Shown here in pieces: positions 46,039 to 54,823 of a stretch of DNA of 64,000 nucleotides. The stretch covers positions 62,001-126,000 of the forward strand of contig JBAXKJ010000013.1 in the NCBI GenBank assembly GCA_037137375.1. Reading direction: 5' to 3'. The translations under genes and the position numbers were made by a program. The DNA comes from CAINVV01 sp037137375 (GTDB lineage Bacteria; Bacteroidota; Bacteroidia; Bacteroidales; Prolixibacteraceae). Numbering within the stretch: the first letter of the stretch is position 1; every line of letters begins with the position of its first letter. The notes under the pieces were generated by a model. It made no database searches, had not been told where the DNA came from, and saw nothing but the letters and a program-made list of their open reading frames with translations.

Positions 46039-47124
46039 TTAGATTTCACCTGAAGAATACTCTTCCTTAAGTTTTTCAACTGTTTCAAAAATAGTACTGA
46101 TACGATCGTCGGTTACTGAGTCATCCATATTGATGCAACAAACGCCTGTTAGAAATGGATTCGCGGAATCGCGGACCAAACGGATGATGGTTTCACGGAT
46201 TTCATCGTGCGACTGACGGGCAATTTCAACCGGACTCAAACGCAGGTTGAAAAATGTATCCGGTAAATGTTCTCGAAGGACTTTCACATCCCCACCCCAT
46301 CCTAGATCGAGATAATCGAGGTGAGGAATTTTTGCAAAACTGCTTGCCATCCTGTGCGGATCCGGCCCACAATAATGAATGCCAAATGGACGGTTTTTAC
46401 TCCACTCCTGATCAAACGGCAAAAGGAATTCCCGGTAATCATCTTCAGAAATCATCGTGTGCGAGCATTCGGAATGCAGCAAAACAGGTTTCTGAATATG
46501 ACGGACGCCTCTGTTGACAGAAATAGAGGTCGTTCCGGTTTCGGACACTAAGAATGAGGTGAATTTTTCGATGATGCCGGCGATACCTGTAAAATAATCT
46601 TTTGTCTCATTGGGTGTTACCATCATATCGGAAAAGATTTCCTCTCCATGCAAATCCATCGCAATATTCAGGATTCCTCCCCAGTTGATGTCTCCTGTGA
46701 GGTAACCAAATTTATACTTCAGCGAATCGGCAAGCACGGTTATCTTCCGAAAGGCTGCAGAACGAAAGGCTGCATCCGCATCAAATTTTCTTAATTCCTG
46801 ATGGGCAGGTAATACCTGTGGAGGATGATTTTCAGAATAATTCACCTGGCAGCCCAACATTTCTGAGAGTAAATAACCGGCAGCCAAATGTACTGCCCCA
46901 ATTTCCGGACGGGCCTGATCCTTGTGCAAGCCTAAGCCAAACCGACCCCAGCGTTCGTATAAAATCTTCTCCATTCGCTGCTCCGCCTCCACCCGTTTCA
47001 GCGGATGGCAGAAGAAGTCGCGGTCGAAAGTAATCCTCTCATTCTGATACCACCATTCCGGTGCCAGAACAATATCAACCGGCAGGATTGAATTTTCCAA
47101 AAAGGAATTGCGTTTTATACTCAT
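46039..47124 (-). CDS. URO-D/MtaA-superfamily protein with His-x-Cys...Cys site
   Basis: The 361 residues have no signal peptide. Recognisable stretches are VHLAAGYLLSEMLGCQVNYSE, GDINWGGILNIAMDLHGEE, LLHSECSHTMISEDDYREFLLPFD and DYLDLGWGGDVKVLREHLP. The putative zinc ligands are His about 250 and Cys about 252 in IHYCGPDPH, with Cys about 329/330 in TGVCCINMDD. It is distinct in sequence from its neighbour, so the two may act as partners rather than duplicates. It begins six bases after the alpha-glucuronidase-like gene stop and is followed by the second URO-D-like gene five bases on. Corrinoid proteins, the usual partners of this site in methanogens, are absent from the window. Confidence 0.8.
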   Translation of the reverse strand: MSIKRNSFLENSILPVDIVLAPEWWYQNERITFDRDFFCHPLKRVEAEQRMEKILYERWGRFGLGLHKDQARPEIGAVHLAAGYLLSEMLGCQVNYSENHPPQVLPAHQELRKFDADAAFRSAAFRKITVLADSLKYKFGYLTGDINWGGILNIAMDLHGEEIFSDMMVTPNETKDYFTGIAGIIEKFTSFLVSETGTTSISVNRGVRHIQKPVLLHSECSHTMISEDDYREFLLPFDQEWSKNRPFGIHYCGPDPHRMASSFAKIPHLDYLDLGWGGDVKVLREHLPDTFFNLRLSPVEIARQSHDEIRETIIRLVRDSANPFLTGVCCINMDDSVTDDRISTIFETVEKLKEEYSSGEI

Positions 47125-47130
47125 AGCATT

Positions 47131-49854
47131 CTAATAAAAAAGCCAGTCTGGTGTTGGTGGTCCTTTGATGCCAACATTTGCATCGTGAGTCGGAATTTCC
47201 TGTTTGCCATCCATAAATCCCAAGACCAGAACCCTTCCCCTTCCTAACTGGAGTTCGTTTTCGCCAGCCTCAAAGGAATAGCTGTACACATTTATTGGGT
47301 AAAGACCGGGAATCAGCAAGGCATTGGCAATTCGGATGTCGGCTTGCCCCCGGTTATTAGCCTGAGCATTGGTCTCTAGAGTCGGTGGATTCAAAACAGA
47401 GTTACTATTTGTATTGAAATAACCAACCAACACTTTTACCGGTTTGTCATTCTTGAATCTTAAGAGAGTCCCCTCTTTTTCCTGTGTTTTTTCGGATAAA
47501 ACCACTCCTGAAAGCTTCTTCAATTCAGGAGCAAGATCTTCGATAACAACTTGGTTATCGGAATAAACTATTTCACCCTTTTTATAGCCAAACCGCTTGA
47601 TTTCCTTGTTCAGAATAGTTACCTGAGCCGGTTCACAAGCCGTGAAATTAGCATTAGCCTTACCATGATTTGATTTCAGCAAGTTTACATTCCTTTTGAA
47701 ATTTTTCAACTCTGCCTGATAATGTGGTAACAGCTCAGTCCAGGTTTTATTTGTCCCATTAGCCCCTGAAATCGGAATTCGGCGTTGTTGTGTCTGCATA
47801 CTGTTGGCATACAGGTAGGTATTTGCAGTGAGTCTGACGAGTTCAGTATAATATTCCAGGCTCTTTTCGATAAAAGGAGTGGCTTTCTCCAGATCGGTCA
47901 GGTCTTTTGAATTTTGATAGCGAAGGATGAGCATTGCAGCCTTTACTTTTTCTGAAAAGCAATTGGCAAAGGCACGGTAGCAATAAACATCGTTCTTCAG
48001 ACGGGAAAATTCCTCCTGATTGGTTTTAACGGCTGAAGCAGCTTTTTCGATGGCTTCAACCGCCAATTGACCGCGTTTCACCACATCTTCAATTACCTGG
48101 GGCGGTGTTTCTCCGGAATGGGATTCGCCTTTCCATTCTTTTTGGGCATACACCTCAAGAATCTCTTTCAACGGACCATTTGAAGCATAGAAATTCGAAT
48201 ATACCCCATATTTATTCGGATTAACCAACTGAGACATAAACATTCCAAGCAACAAGGACTGCCGGTTTCCGTCTGAGATGCCAAAAGTTCGTAACAGTTT
48301 TGGTGCAATTTCGCCCGTTTGCTCATATGCTTTAAGAATCTCCAACCCTGATTTTCCGCAGCTGTAATAGTTTCCAATCTCTTTTCCCCAGTATTCTGTC
48401 TCTGCGTCACGATTACGGGTGCTGTTCCAGGCATAGCGACCCCAGTTTTTATACCAGATCCAGTCGCGGTCCATTTCGAGTTCACGGGGTTCTTTCTTAT
48501 CGGCGCTGTAAGGCCAGTCCCAGTAAGATGCCTGGGGATAGACATGTACCCCTTTTGCTCCCTGTATGGTCTTCATAGCCTGCACACATTTTTGGATAAA
48601 ATCAGGAGAACCATAGCGGAAGGGCTCCAAATTTGCCAGAATATGTACGTTCGAAATATGTACCGAGCCCAGGGAGGATAATTCTTTGTGAATAGTTTCC
48701 CATGAATCACGGGGTTCATAGGTAGTCAACGACTCACCATTGTATTTAAACATCGTGTAAAGATTCTTGTAGATCGGCAAAGAGACAGCCATCACCCTTC
48801 TGGCATCGGTATCGTGTCCACGGAGCACAACCGGTGGATCATCTGTCCGACCTAGCGCTTTTAGTCCATCCTTCACTCCCGGCAGGATAGTCTTGCTAAA
48901 CCATTCCATATCGTCTTCGATGGTATTCATGGCCTCTCCCAAGGTAATCAGCAACCCAACATTCGGGTATTTTTCGATAAATGCGGCGATTGATTTTCGC
49001 GTATAATCGGCAATGATCGGGATGATTGGCCGCGAACGATCCTGCGTTTTCATGTTATTATGCTCGGCAAAAGGCTTGGAAACGATGATATTATAGAACA
49101 TCTGAATCACCCAGATACCTCTTTTACCGGCTTCCTCCGTTAGGAAAGTAAACATCTCCTCATTCTTTTTGAAGGTGGCATCATCTACTTCAACGGCATA
49201 AGGATAGTCTTTTAGCTTCACCAGAGAGGCAAACGGGTGTCCATTCCACAAATACAAGGAATTGTAACGATTCTCTACCATCATGTCCAAGTATTTGATC
49301 CAAAGCGCCTTGTCGTAAAACCAGGGAAAATTTTCAGGCGTGTAGGGATATTCATAGACCGTACGTCCTGGTAGGTAGGTGGTTTTTTGCAAACCAATAC
49401 AAGTTCCCCGCATAACCATACCTGGACGGTCGGTCATATTGATTTCCTTCGGCAGCTTACCTGTGGACTTTAATTGGTCGGCCAGCTCCAGACATCCGTA
49501 GAGCGTACCACTGGCGTCGGCGCCTCCAATGCGAATCGTTTTTCCCGAATTTTGAATCGTGAACCCTTCCTTCCCCAATGTATCTAGTGAAGGTTGCTTT
49601 GAGACCAATGAAGCGAGCAACTTTTCTTTCAGCTTCCCGACAATGATTTGATTTTCGGTATCGCCTCCAACCGGCTTATTTGCCAGTTGAACCTCATATC
49701 CCTGAGCGGTTAAAGCAGTGGACAGATTCTCAATGGCGTACTTTTCACTTGGAGAAAGCTGTTCCGAAACGATGGTCACTTTGCCCTTCTGATTGACGAA
49801 TGCAAACAGTAGCACCGTCAGAATCAACAATAAATATTTATTAAATCGTCTCAC
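47131..49854 (-). CDS. Exported alpha-glucuronidase-like glycoside hydrolase
   Basis: The 907 residues begin with a hydrophobic signal (YLLLILTVLLFAFVNQ). Residues about 28-140 are the small alpha/beta domain found at the N-terminus of GH67 and GH20 enzymes (SPSEKYAIENLSTALTAQGY, GFTIQNSGKTIRIGGADASG, LYGCLELADQL). A TIM barrel follows, with NRYNSLYLWNGHPFASLV, RGIWVIQMFYNII and LLITLGEAMNT, where the Glu may be the acid. The C-terminal half is helical then beta-sandwich. It is much longer than GH67 (about 700), so I call it alpha-glucuronidase-like without family number. It lies between the beta-helix gene (31 bases) and the URO-D-like pair (six bases). Confidence 0.7.
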   Translation of the reverse strand: MRRFNKYLLLILTVLLFAFVNQKGKVTIVSEQLSPSEKYAIENLSTALTAQGYEVQLANKPVGGDTENQIIVGKLKEKLLASLVSKQPSLDTLGKEGFTIQNSGKTIRIGGADASGTLYGCLELADQLKSTGKLPKEINMTDRPGMVMRGTCIGLQKTTYLPGRTVYEYPYTPENFPWFYDKALWIKYLDMMVENRYNSLYLWNGHPFASLVKLKDYPYAVEVDDATFKKNEEMFTFLTEEAGKRGIWVIQMFYNIIVSKPFAEHNNMKTQDRSRPIIPIIADYTRKSIAAFIEKYPNVGLLITLGEAMNTIEDDMEWFSKTILPGVKDGLKALGRTDDPPVVLRGHDTDARRVMAVSLPIYKNLYTMFKYNGESLTTYEPRDSWETIHKELSSLGSVHISNVHILANLEPFRYGSPDFIQKCVQAMKTIQGAKGVHVYPQASYWDWPYSADKKEPRELEMDRDWIWYKNWGRYAWNSTRNRDAETEYWGKEIGNYYSCGKSGLEILKAYEQTGEIAPKLLRTFGISDGNRQSLLLGMFMSQLVNPNKYGVYSNFYASNGPLKEILEVYAQKEWKGESHSGETPPQVIEDVVKRGQLAVEAIEKAASAVKTNQEEFSRLKNDVYCYRAFANCFSEKVKAAMLILRYQNSKDLTDLEKATPFIEKSLEYYTELVRLTANTYLYANSMQTQQRRIPISGANGTNKTWTELLPHYQAELKNFKRNVNLLKSNHGKANANFTACEPAQVTILNKEIKRFGYKKGEIVYSDNQVVIEDLAPELKKLSGVVLSEKTQEKEGTLLRFKNDKPVKVLVGYFNTNSNSVLNPPTLETNAQANNRGQADIRIANALLIPGLYPINVYSYSFEAGENELQLGRGRVLVLGFMDGKQEIPTHDANVGIKGPPTPDWLFY

Positions 49855-49885
49855 TGGTTTTCAGTTTATATTGTAGGTAATTGGT

Positions 49886-51775
49886 TCATTTGTTTTTTAA
49901 TATATCCTGAAATTCCTTTTGAATTCCTGCCTGGACTTTAATACTATCGGCAACCTGAGGTCCGTTATTGATCCATTCGTTTCCGGGACCTGGGGTGTTC
50001 GAGAAAAATTTGTCAGCTTCCGTCCAGTTATTGATGGCCCGAATGTAGGAGGAGCCCTCATCGAAATAAATATATTGGTAGTGTTTTGGATCGTGGGCAT
50101 AGGGCGCCTTCTCCAGATGATGAATGCAGTTTCCGCTGATCTCCGTATTTGGCTGGGCCGATAACGTGTAAATACCCCCCACGTCGTACATCTGCTTGGC
50201 GAAATGATGAATTAAATTACCATGAATCAGGTTGTTACGCATGCAATTAATGGTTCTTGTCCAGCCCCAACCCAAGCTTATTCCTGAATAATTGACATCC
50301 CTCACCTCATTGTGCGAAATGATCACGTTACGGGCAAAACCAATGCCGATGCCCACACATCCCCAATCTTCATTGGTTGCATCGGAAATGAGATTATTTG
50401 TAATGGTTAGATACCGGCATACATCGCGTTCATCTGTAGGGTTATAGGGCAAATGAGCCTCAAAATCGGCAGTACCAAAGAAGCCCGACTGAATGGCAGT
50501 ACCGCCAATATCAGTGAATGAGCACCCTGTTACCCGATCATTGCCGGCACCAACAATCAAATCGAGTCCGGTGGCCGAAAGGTGCCTGAAATTACAACGT
50601 TCAAAAACTAATCCGTTGGCATAACTTGCCTCAACTGCAGCCGATTGGCGTCCGATCCAAGCCTGATTTTCGAGTCTTTTTTTATCCGGGGTCCCGGGAA
50701 CCATCAATTTATAGGCATCCAATAAATACATTCCAGCCTGAAGCGGCACATGCCCGGCTTTGGATGGACGCATCCAGCTGGTATGTTGAAAATTGATTCC
50801 GGAAAAATGAATATTCCTAACGGGGAAATCGGGGGATCCATTCAGTTGAACAATAGATTCCAGATTTGGAGCAATCACCTCAGCAGTAGTCATTTCCTGG
50901 TTTTCGAGAGGCCAGTAATATAGTTTTCCGGTAGTAAAATCTTCGTACCATTCACCGGGCTGGTTGAGCAATTCAACCGCATTGGTAAACCAGAAGGCGG
51001 AATTGCCGTTTTTGTCTTTTTTTGCATCGATAAATGGAGCCGGCCAAGGGTGTTCAAATTCAATGCGGCTTTCGGGTTGATGAAATGTTACAGCAGCACT
51101 ATCACCCATCACGCGGATATTTTTCACCCGCAAATTAGCGATGGCCCACCATTGATGAATGACCAGTTCCAGTTGTTTAATCTCTTTAATAGCAAACGCC
51201 GGCTTGGGAATCCACATGATTTGATTCGGCTTATCAACCGACAAGATCCTGTTAAGTTTGCCATCTGTGAGTGTTGAAGCCCTTTGTGCTTTAATGCCAT
51301 TCACCCAAAGTTGGCGGAATTCCAGTTTCCGACCTCCGACTTCCGGAATGTCAGTCACCCAGATTTTGCCACTTGCCGCTTTTGGTAATCCAACCACAGT
51401 GCCATTGAGTTTTTTCCAGTTTTTAACTTGAACGCCACCACTAATAATTGGTTCTTCGCCTGGCGCTGCGATAATCGTGGTAGGAGATTCGGATGTTCCC
51501 GAATCTTCGGGACGAAATAATAACGGTTCATCCAACTGGTATATGCCCCCTTTCAAGATGATTTGAATGCCACCTTTTATCGAAGGATCATTCAATCTTC
51601 GAAGTTCGCGCGCCAGTCGTTGTGCCATTTGGATACTAGCCAACGGTTTTTCTTTGGTACCCGGATTTTCCCGGCTACCGGAAGGTGAAACCCATATTTC
51701 TTTCGCTGAAACTGAACAGGCGATCAAGAGGATCAGGGAAAGCACTACCAAATTTTTTACCAATTTAAGCTTCAT
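49886..51775 (-). CDS. Exported right-handed beta-helix protein, GH141-like
   Basis: The 629 residues start with a signal peptide (LVVLSLILLIACSVSA). The mature N-terminus EIWVSPSGSRENPGTKEKPL is the usual opening of GH141/parallel-beta-helix hydrolases. A small inserted beta domain (about 100-300, with YEDFTTGKLYYWPLENQE) precedes helical coils: VRNIHFSGINFQHTSWM, NGLVFERCNFRHLSATGLD, IISHNEVRDVNYSGISLGWG and NNLIHGNLIHHFAKQMYDVGG. GH141 contains an alpha-L-fucosidase from the RG-II pathway and xylanases; similarity here is by layout and length. It is 18 bases after GH2 and 31 before the glucuronidase-like gene. Confidence 0.75.
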   Translation of the reverse strand: MKLKLVKNLVVLSLILLIACSVSAKEIWVSPSGSRENPGTKEKPLASIQMAQRLARELRRLNDPSIKGGIQIILKGGIYQLDEPLLFRPEDSGTSESPTTIIAAPGEEPIISGGVQVKNWKKLNGTVVGLPKAASGKIWVTDIPEVGGRKLEFRQLWVNGIKAQRASTLTDGKLNRILSVDKPNQIMWIPKPAFAIKEIKQLELVIHQWWAIANLRVKNIRVMGDSAAVTFHQPESRIEFEHPWPAPFIDAKKDKNGNSAFWFTNAVELLNQPGEWYEDFTTGKLYYWPLENQEMTTAEVIAPNLESIVQLNGSPDFPVRNIHFSGINFQHTSWMRPSKAGHVPLQAGMYLLDAYKLMVPGTPDKKRLENQAWIGRQSAAVEASYANGLVFERCNFRHLSATGLDLIVGAGNDRVTGCSFTDIGGTAIQSGFFGTADFEAHLPYNPTDERDVCRYLTITNNLISDATNEDWGCVGIGIGFARNVIISHNEVRDVNYSGISLGWGWTRTINCMRNNLIHGNLIHHFAKQMYDVGGIYTLSAQPNTEISGNCIHHLEKAPYAHDPKHYQYIYFDEGSSYIRAINNWTEADKFFSNTPGPGNEWINNGPQVADSIKVQAGIQKEFQDILKNK

Positions 51776-51793
51776 GGCTGAGTTATTAAGATT

Positions 51794-54616
51794 TTATTGA
51801 TTTTCAGAGAAATTAAAGAATAAGGTCAATGTTTTACTGCGTTGACGCCAGTTGTCGTAAGGTCCGTAATCGAAAAACATATTTTTCTTGCCTGAAGGAC
51901 CCATGTCCCAGGAATCATTCGATTTCGTACCTATTGCAGGAATAGCCTGCATAAATGAAATATCTCCCGATGGAAAGGGAGGGGCGACACGGCTAAAGAT
52001 GGGATCGGGTTGGTCGGGTGTGAAGAGGCGCAAAAAAACATCTTCTGTCGAAGTAGCGACCGTAAAAGATTGCTCCCCGGACTCAATATTTGCCCAGTAT
52101 AGATTGGAATGATACCCTTTGAATTCAGGATAAACCAGCGGTGGAACCCCCGTCATCGTCTTGTTGTAATCCTTTTGGTGAACATCGAGCTCCACTCCCT
52201 GCATCCTGTTCTTCCAAACCCGGTAAGGCCCCCTGCCAAACCATTTCACGCCCTTTACAAGATTTTCAGGATAAGAAAAATTAACCCCCATATATTCAAA
52301 ATCTACATCATATTTTTCAGGGACGTAATAAATATTGAGTTTTGCCCAGCCTGATGGATAGAAAGTCCAGGTAAATTGTTTCATCCGTGACTTTTTCTCA
52401 TCAAAAGAGCAGTTCAATTGAAGCGTATCACCATCCAGTTTTGTACTCATTGACTTAAAAAACACTTCTCCGGCACTGAGGGATGGACCGTTATTGAAAG
52501 GGATTTCCCCTTTGGCATTGACAACCTTTTTTAATAAACCATCCTTTTTGCCAATTGTAAACTCAATCGTTCCGGCTTTGATGCTTAATACAGTATCAGA
52601 TTCTGTTGCTGTCACGCCTTTGGTTGCCGGTTTTTTTGCAATCAGCTTATTAATAACATCCTTTGGCAATGTGACCGGCCAGCTTCGGGTATAAAGTTCT
52701 TGTTTGTAACGATCAGTTGCGGTGACATACAAGACATCATAAGTAAACCAGTTTTTCGGTAAATCCAATTTCAACAGTCCCTTATGACCGGGTGCCAGAT
52801 CAGTAATAGTGGCCTTTCCAGCTACTTCGCTCCTATTGGCAGGATCATTCGGTAGTGGCATTTTGGCAAGCTTCCACTTGAAGGAACACTCTTTCAAATT
52901 GGTATATAAATAGCGGTTTTCAACATTCAAGGTTCCATCAAATGATGCGGTAATATCCTTTTCCTCAAAATGTACCGGCGACCAGATTTCTTTTACGGCA
53001 TAATAGCTCGCCTCCTTCTCGTGATATGGCCCCATGATTCCATCTGGTGCATGTGACCCATCGGTGTCTAGGGTGCTATTTTTGTCGGTGCGTACGACTC
53101 CCTCATCGGCAAAAACCCAGAGAAAACCACCTGCTGCGCGTGGATTGTTCCAAATCAATTCCCAATAATCGTACAAACCGGCACCAAGACCGCCGTCATA
53201 TAAACCGTGCAGGAACTCAGTTGGAAGTACTATTTCGTGTCCGTGCCAATAAGTGCCGGTTCCATAGTCGTAAGCGCGATAGTGCTGGGTTGCCAACCCG
53301 TTAAAAACTTGCCACGGATGAACAACTTTCCGGTTTTGAATATCAACCTCACCAAAAACAGGATCCAGATCGGGATTATGGCCACCCTCATTACCATTGT
53401 TCCACAAAAGGATGGACGGATGATTTACATCTCGGGCAACCATTTCATTCACCAATTTTTTCCCGACCTCTGTATCATATTGACCATGCCAACCGGTAAG
53501 TTCGTCCAGAACGAACAAACCAAGGGAGTCGCATGCTTCTAAAAAATGTGTATCAGGCGGGTAATGCGAGGTACGCACCGCATTCATATTCATATCCTTG
53601 ATGACTCTTACATCATCGATACTCCGGTATTTACTCGAAGCGCGTCCGGTAGCCGGCCAAAAAGTATGGTGGCAGATACCTTTGATTTTGATTTTGGTGC
53701 CGTTCACGTAAATTCCGTCGCGCAAACGAACTTCAACGGTTCGGAACCCAATGCGATCGGATGATTCGTGAAGAATCTCCCCTTTCGCTTTCAGGCTAAA
53801 TACGATCCGGTACATATTCGGGAATTCAGGATTCCAGGATTTAACACCATTCACTTTGCCTGAAAGATGTATTTTCTCAACGCCTTTACTAACTGCTGCC
53901 TGTATTGGAGAACCGATTTTTTCGCCCTGAAGCGTGTATACCTGTGCTGAAATAAAATCTGCAGATAGACAGTTCGTCAGGAAAACATCTGCCTCGACAG
54001 AACCATCCGCCCTGGCATCGACTGATGTACGGACAATATTTTGGATTGGTTTGGCTTCTAGGTATACCGGACGGAATATTCCGCCGAAAATCCAGAAGTC
54101 GCCGTGCCGTTCGGCTTTATTGACCGATTCATTGGCTGAGTGTTTCGCAACAGTCACCTCCAATAAATTACTACTGCCATATTTAAGCAATTTGCTGATG
54201 TCGTAATTGAATCGATAAAAAGAACCCTGATGGATGGCTCCGGCCGATATTCCGTTAATTTTCACTTCTGTATCGGTCATGGAACCTTCAAAAACCAGGT
54301 TTACCTGATCCTTTCCCCATCTCGCCGGAACAGCAAACTCGTATTTGTAAAGACCCTTTTCCTTGCCCCGGACAGTATCTTTATCGAGGCCGTAATTATA
54401 TTTTCCAAATCCCTGAAGCTCCCAGTTTGAAGGTACTGGAATAGTCGTCCACTTGCCTGAATTCATTCCGGCAGTACAGAAGAACTGCCAGTTAACTGTT
54501 TGGTCGCTACCCGTTCCGGACAAATACTGAATTTCGGTTTTTTGCGCGTACAGGATGCCAAAACTGGCAAATAAAAGCCCGAAAAGGATTATTTTACGAT
54601 ATATCTGGCACATCAT
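51794..54616 (-). CDS. GH2-family beta-galactosidase-like enzyme, exported
   Basis: The 940 residues carry a signal peptide (ILFGLLFASFGILYAQ). GH2 marks are IPVPSNWELQGFGKYNYG in the jelly-roll, ICHHTFWPATGRASS, the acid/base Glu in LLWNNGNEGGHNP, the likely nucleophile Glu in VLPTEFLHGLYDGG, and GGFLWVFADEGVVRTD. A C-terminal beta-galactosidase-like supersandwich includes FGRGPYRVWKNRMQGVE. It is the first enzyme gene after SusD but is separated from it by 207 bases containing a strong hairpin and a palindrome. Substitution of the usual SLGNE with NNGNE is shared by a GH2 subgroup whose specificity is not settled. Confidence 0.9.
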   Translation of the reverse strand: MMCQIYRKIILFGLLFASFGILYAQKTEIQYLSGTGSDQTVNWQFFCTAGMNSGKWTTIPVPSNWELQGFGKYNYGLDKDTVRGKEKGLYKYEFAVPARWGKDQVNLVFEGSMTDTEVKINGISAGAIHQGSFYRFNYDISKLLKYGSSNLLEVTVAKHSANESVNKAERHGDFWIFGGIFRPVYLEAKPIQNIVRTSVDARADGSVEADVFLTNCLSADFISAQVYTLQGEKIGSPIQAAVSKGVEKIHLSGKVNGVKSWNPEFPNMYRIVFSLKAKGEILHESSDRIGFRTVEVRLRDGIYVNGTKIKIKGICHHTFWPATGRASSKYRSIDDVRVIKDMNMNAVRTSHYPPDTHFLEACDSLGLFVLDELTGWHGQYDTEVGKKLVNEMVARDVNHPSILLWNNGNEGGHNPDLDPVFGEVDIQNRKVVHPWQVFNGLATQHYRAYDYGTGTYWHGHEIVLPTEFLHGLYDGGLGAGLYDYWELIWNNPRAAGGFLWVFADEGVVRTDKNSTLDTDGSHAPDGIMGPYHEKEASYYAVKEIWSPVHFEEKDITASFDGTLNVENRYLYTNLKECSFKWKLAKMPLPNDPANRSEVAGKATITDLAPGHKGLLKLDLPKNWFTYDVLYVTATDRYKQELYTRSWPVTLPKDVINKLIAKKPATKGVTATESDTVLSIKAGTIEFTIGKKDGLLKKVVNAKGEIPFNNGPSLSAGEVFFKSMSTKLDGDTLQLNCSFDEKKSRMKQFTWTFYPSGWAKLNIYYVPEKYDVDFEYMGVNFSYPENLVKGVKWFGRGPYRVWKNRMQGVELDVHQKDYNKTMTGVPPLVYPEFKGYHSNLYWANIESGEQSFTVATSTEDVFLRLFTPDQPDPIFSRVAPPFPSGDISFMQAIPAIGTKSNDSWDMGPSGKKNMFFDYGPYDNWRQRSKTLTLFFNFSENQ

Positions 54617-54682
54617 TCAGAAGTAAATATATAACCATTTAAAGTTGATTGATTTTTGCGAAAAATACAATCATAACAAGGT

Positions 54683-54695
54683 GCACCAATGGTGC
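54683..54695. promoter_or_regulatory. Perfect 13-base palindrome upstream of the GH2 gene
   Basis: GCACCA and TGGTGC flank a single A, about 67 bases before the GH2 ATG at 54616. It could be an operator or a short RNA hairpin. No recognised consensus is matched. Confidence 0.4.
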
Positions 54696-54772
54696 TATTT
54701 GCAAATTAATGAACGTTTTCCATCCTGCAATTTAATGAATTACATCGTCTTTTTTAAAGCATTTTTCGATAG

Positions 54773-54802
54773 GAAGGGTGTTCCTAAATAAGAACACCCT
54801 TC
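54773..54802. terminator. Strong hairpin 22 bases after SusD
   Basis: GAAGGGTGTTC (54773-54783) pairs perfectly with GAACACCCTTC (54792-54802) around an 8-base loop. It begins 21 bases after the SusD stop on the minus strand. There is no T run directly after the stem, so it may be a weak terminator or a 3'-end stabiliser that keeps susCD mRNA more abundant than the enzyme genes. Confidence 0.65.
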
Positions 54803-54823
54803 TTCATGATAATGATTCAAACT

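Noticed and set aside
13474..54616. Ulvan-degradation locus
   Set aside because: Rhamnosidases and glucuronidase-like genes fit, but no sulfatase, ulvan lyase or GH105 is seen, so a pectic substrate is preferred.
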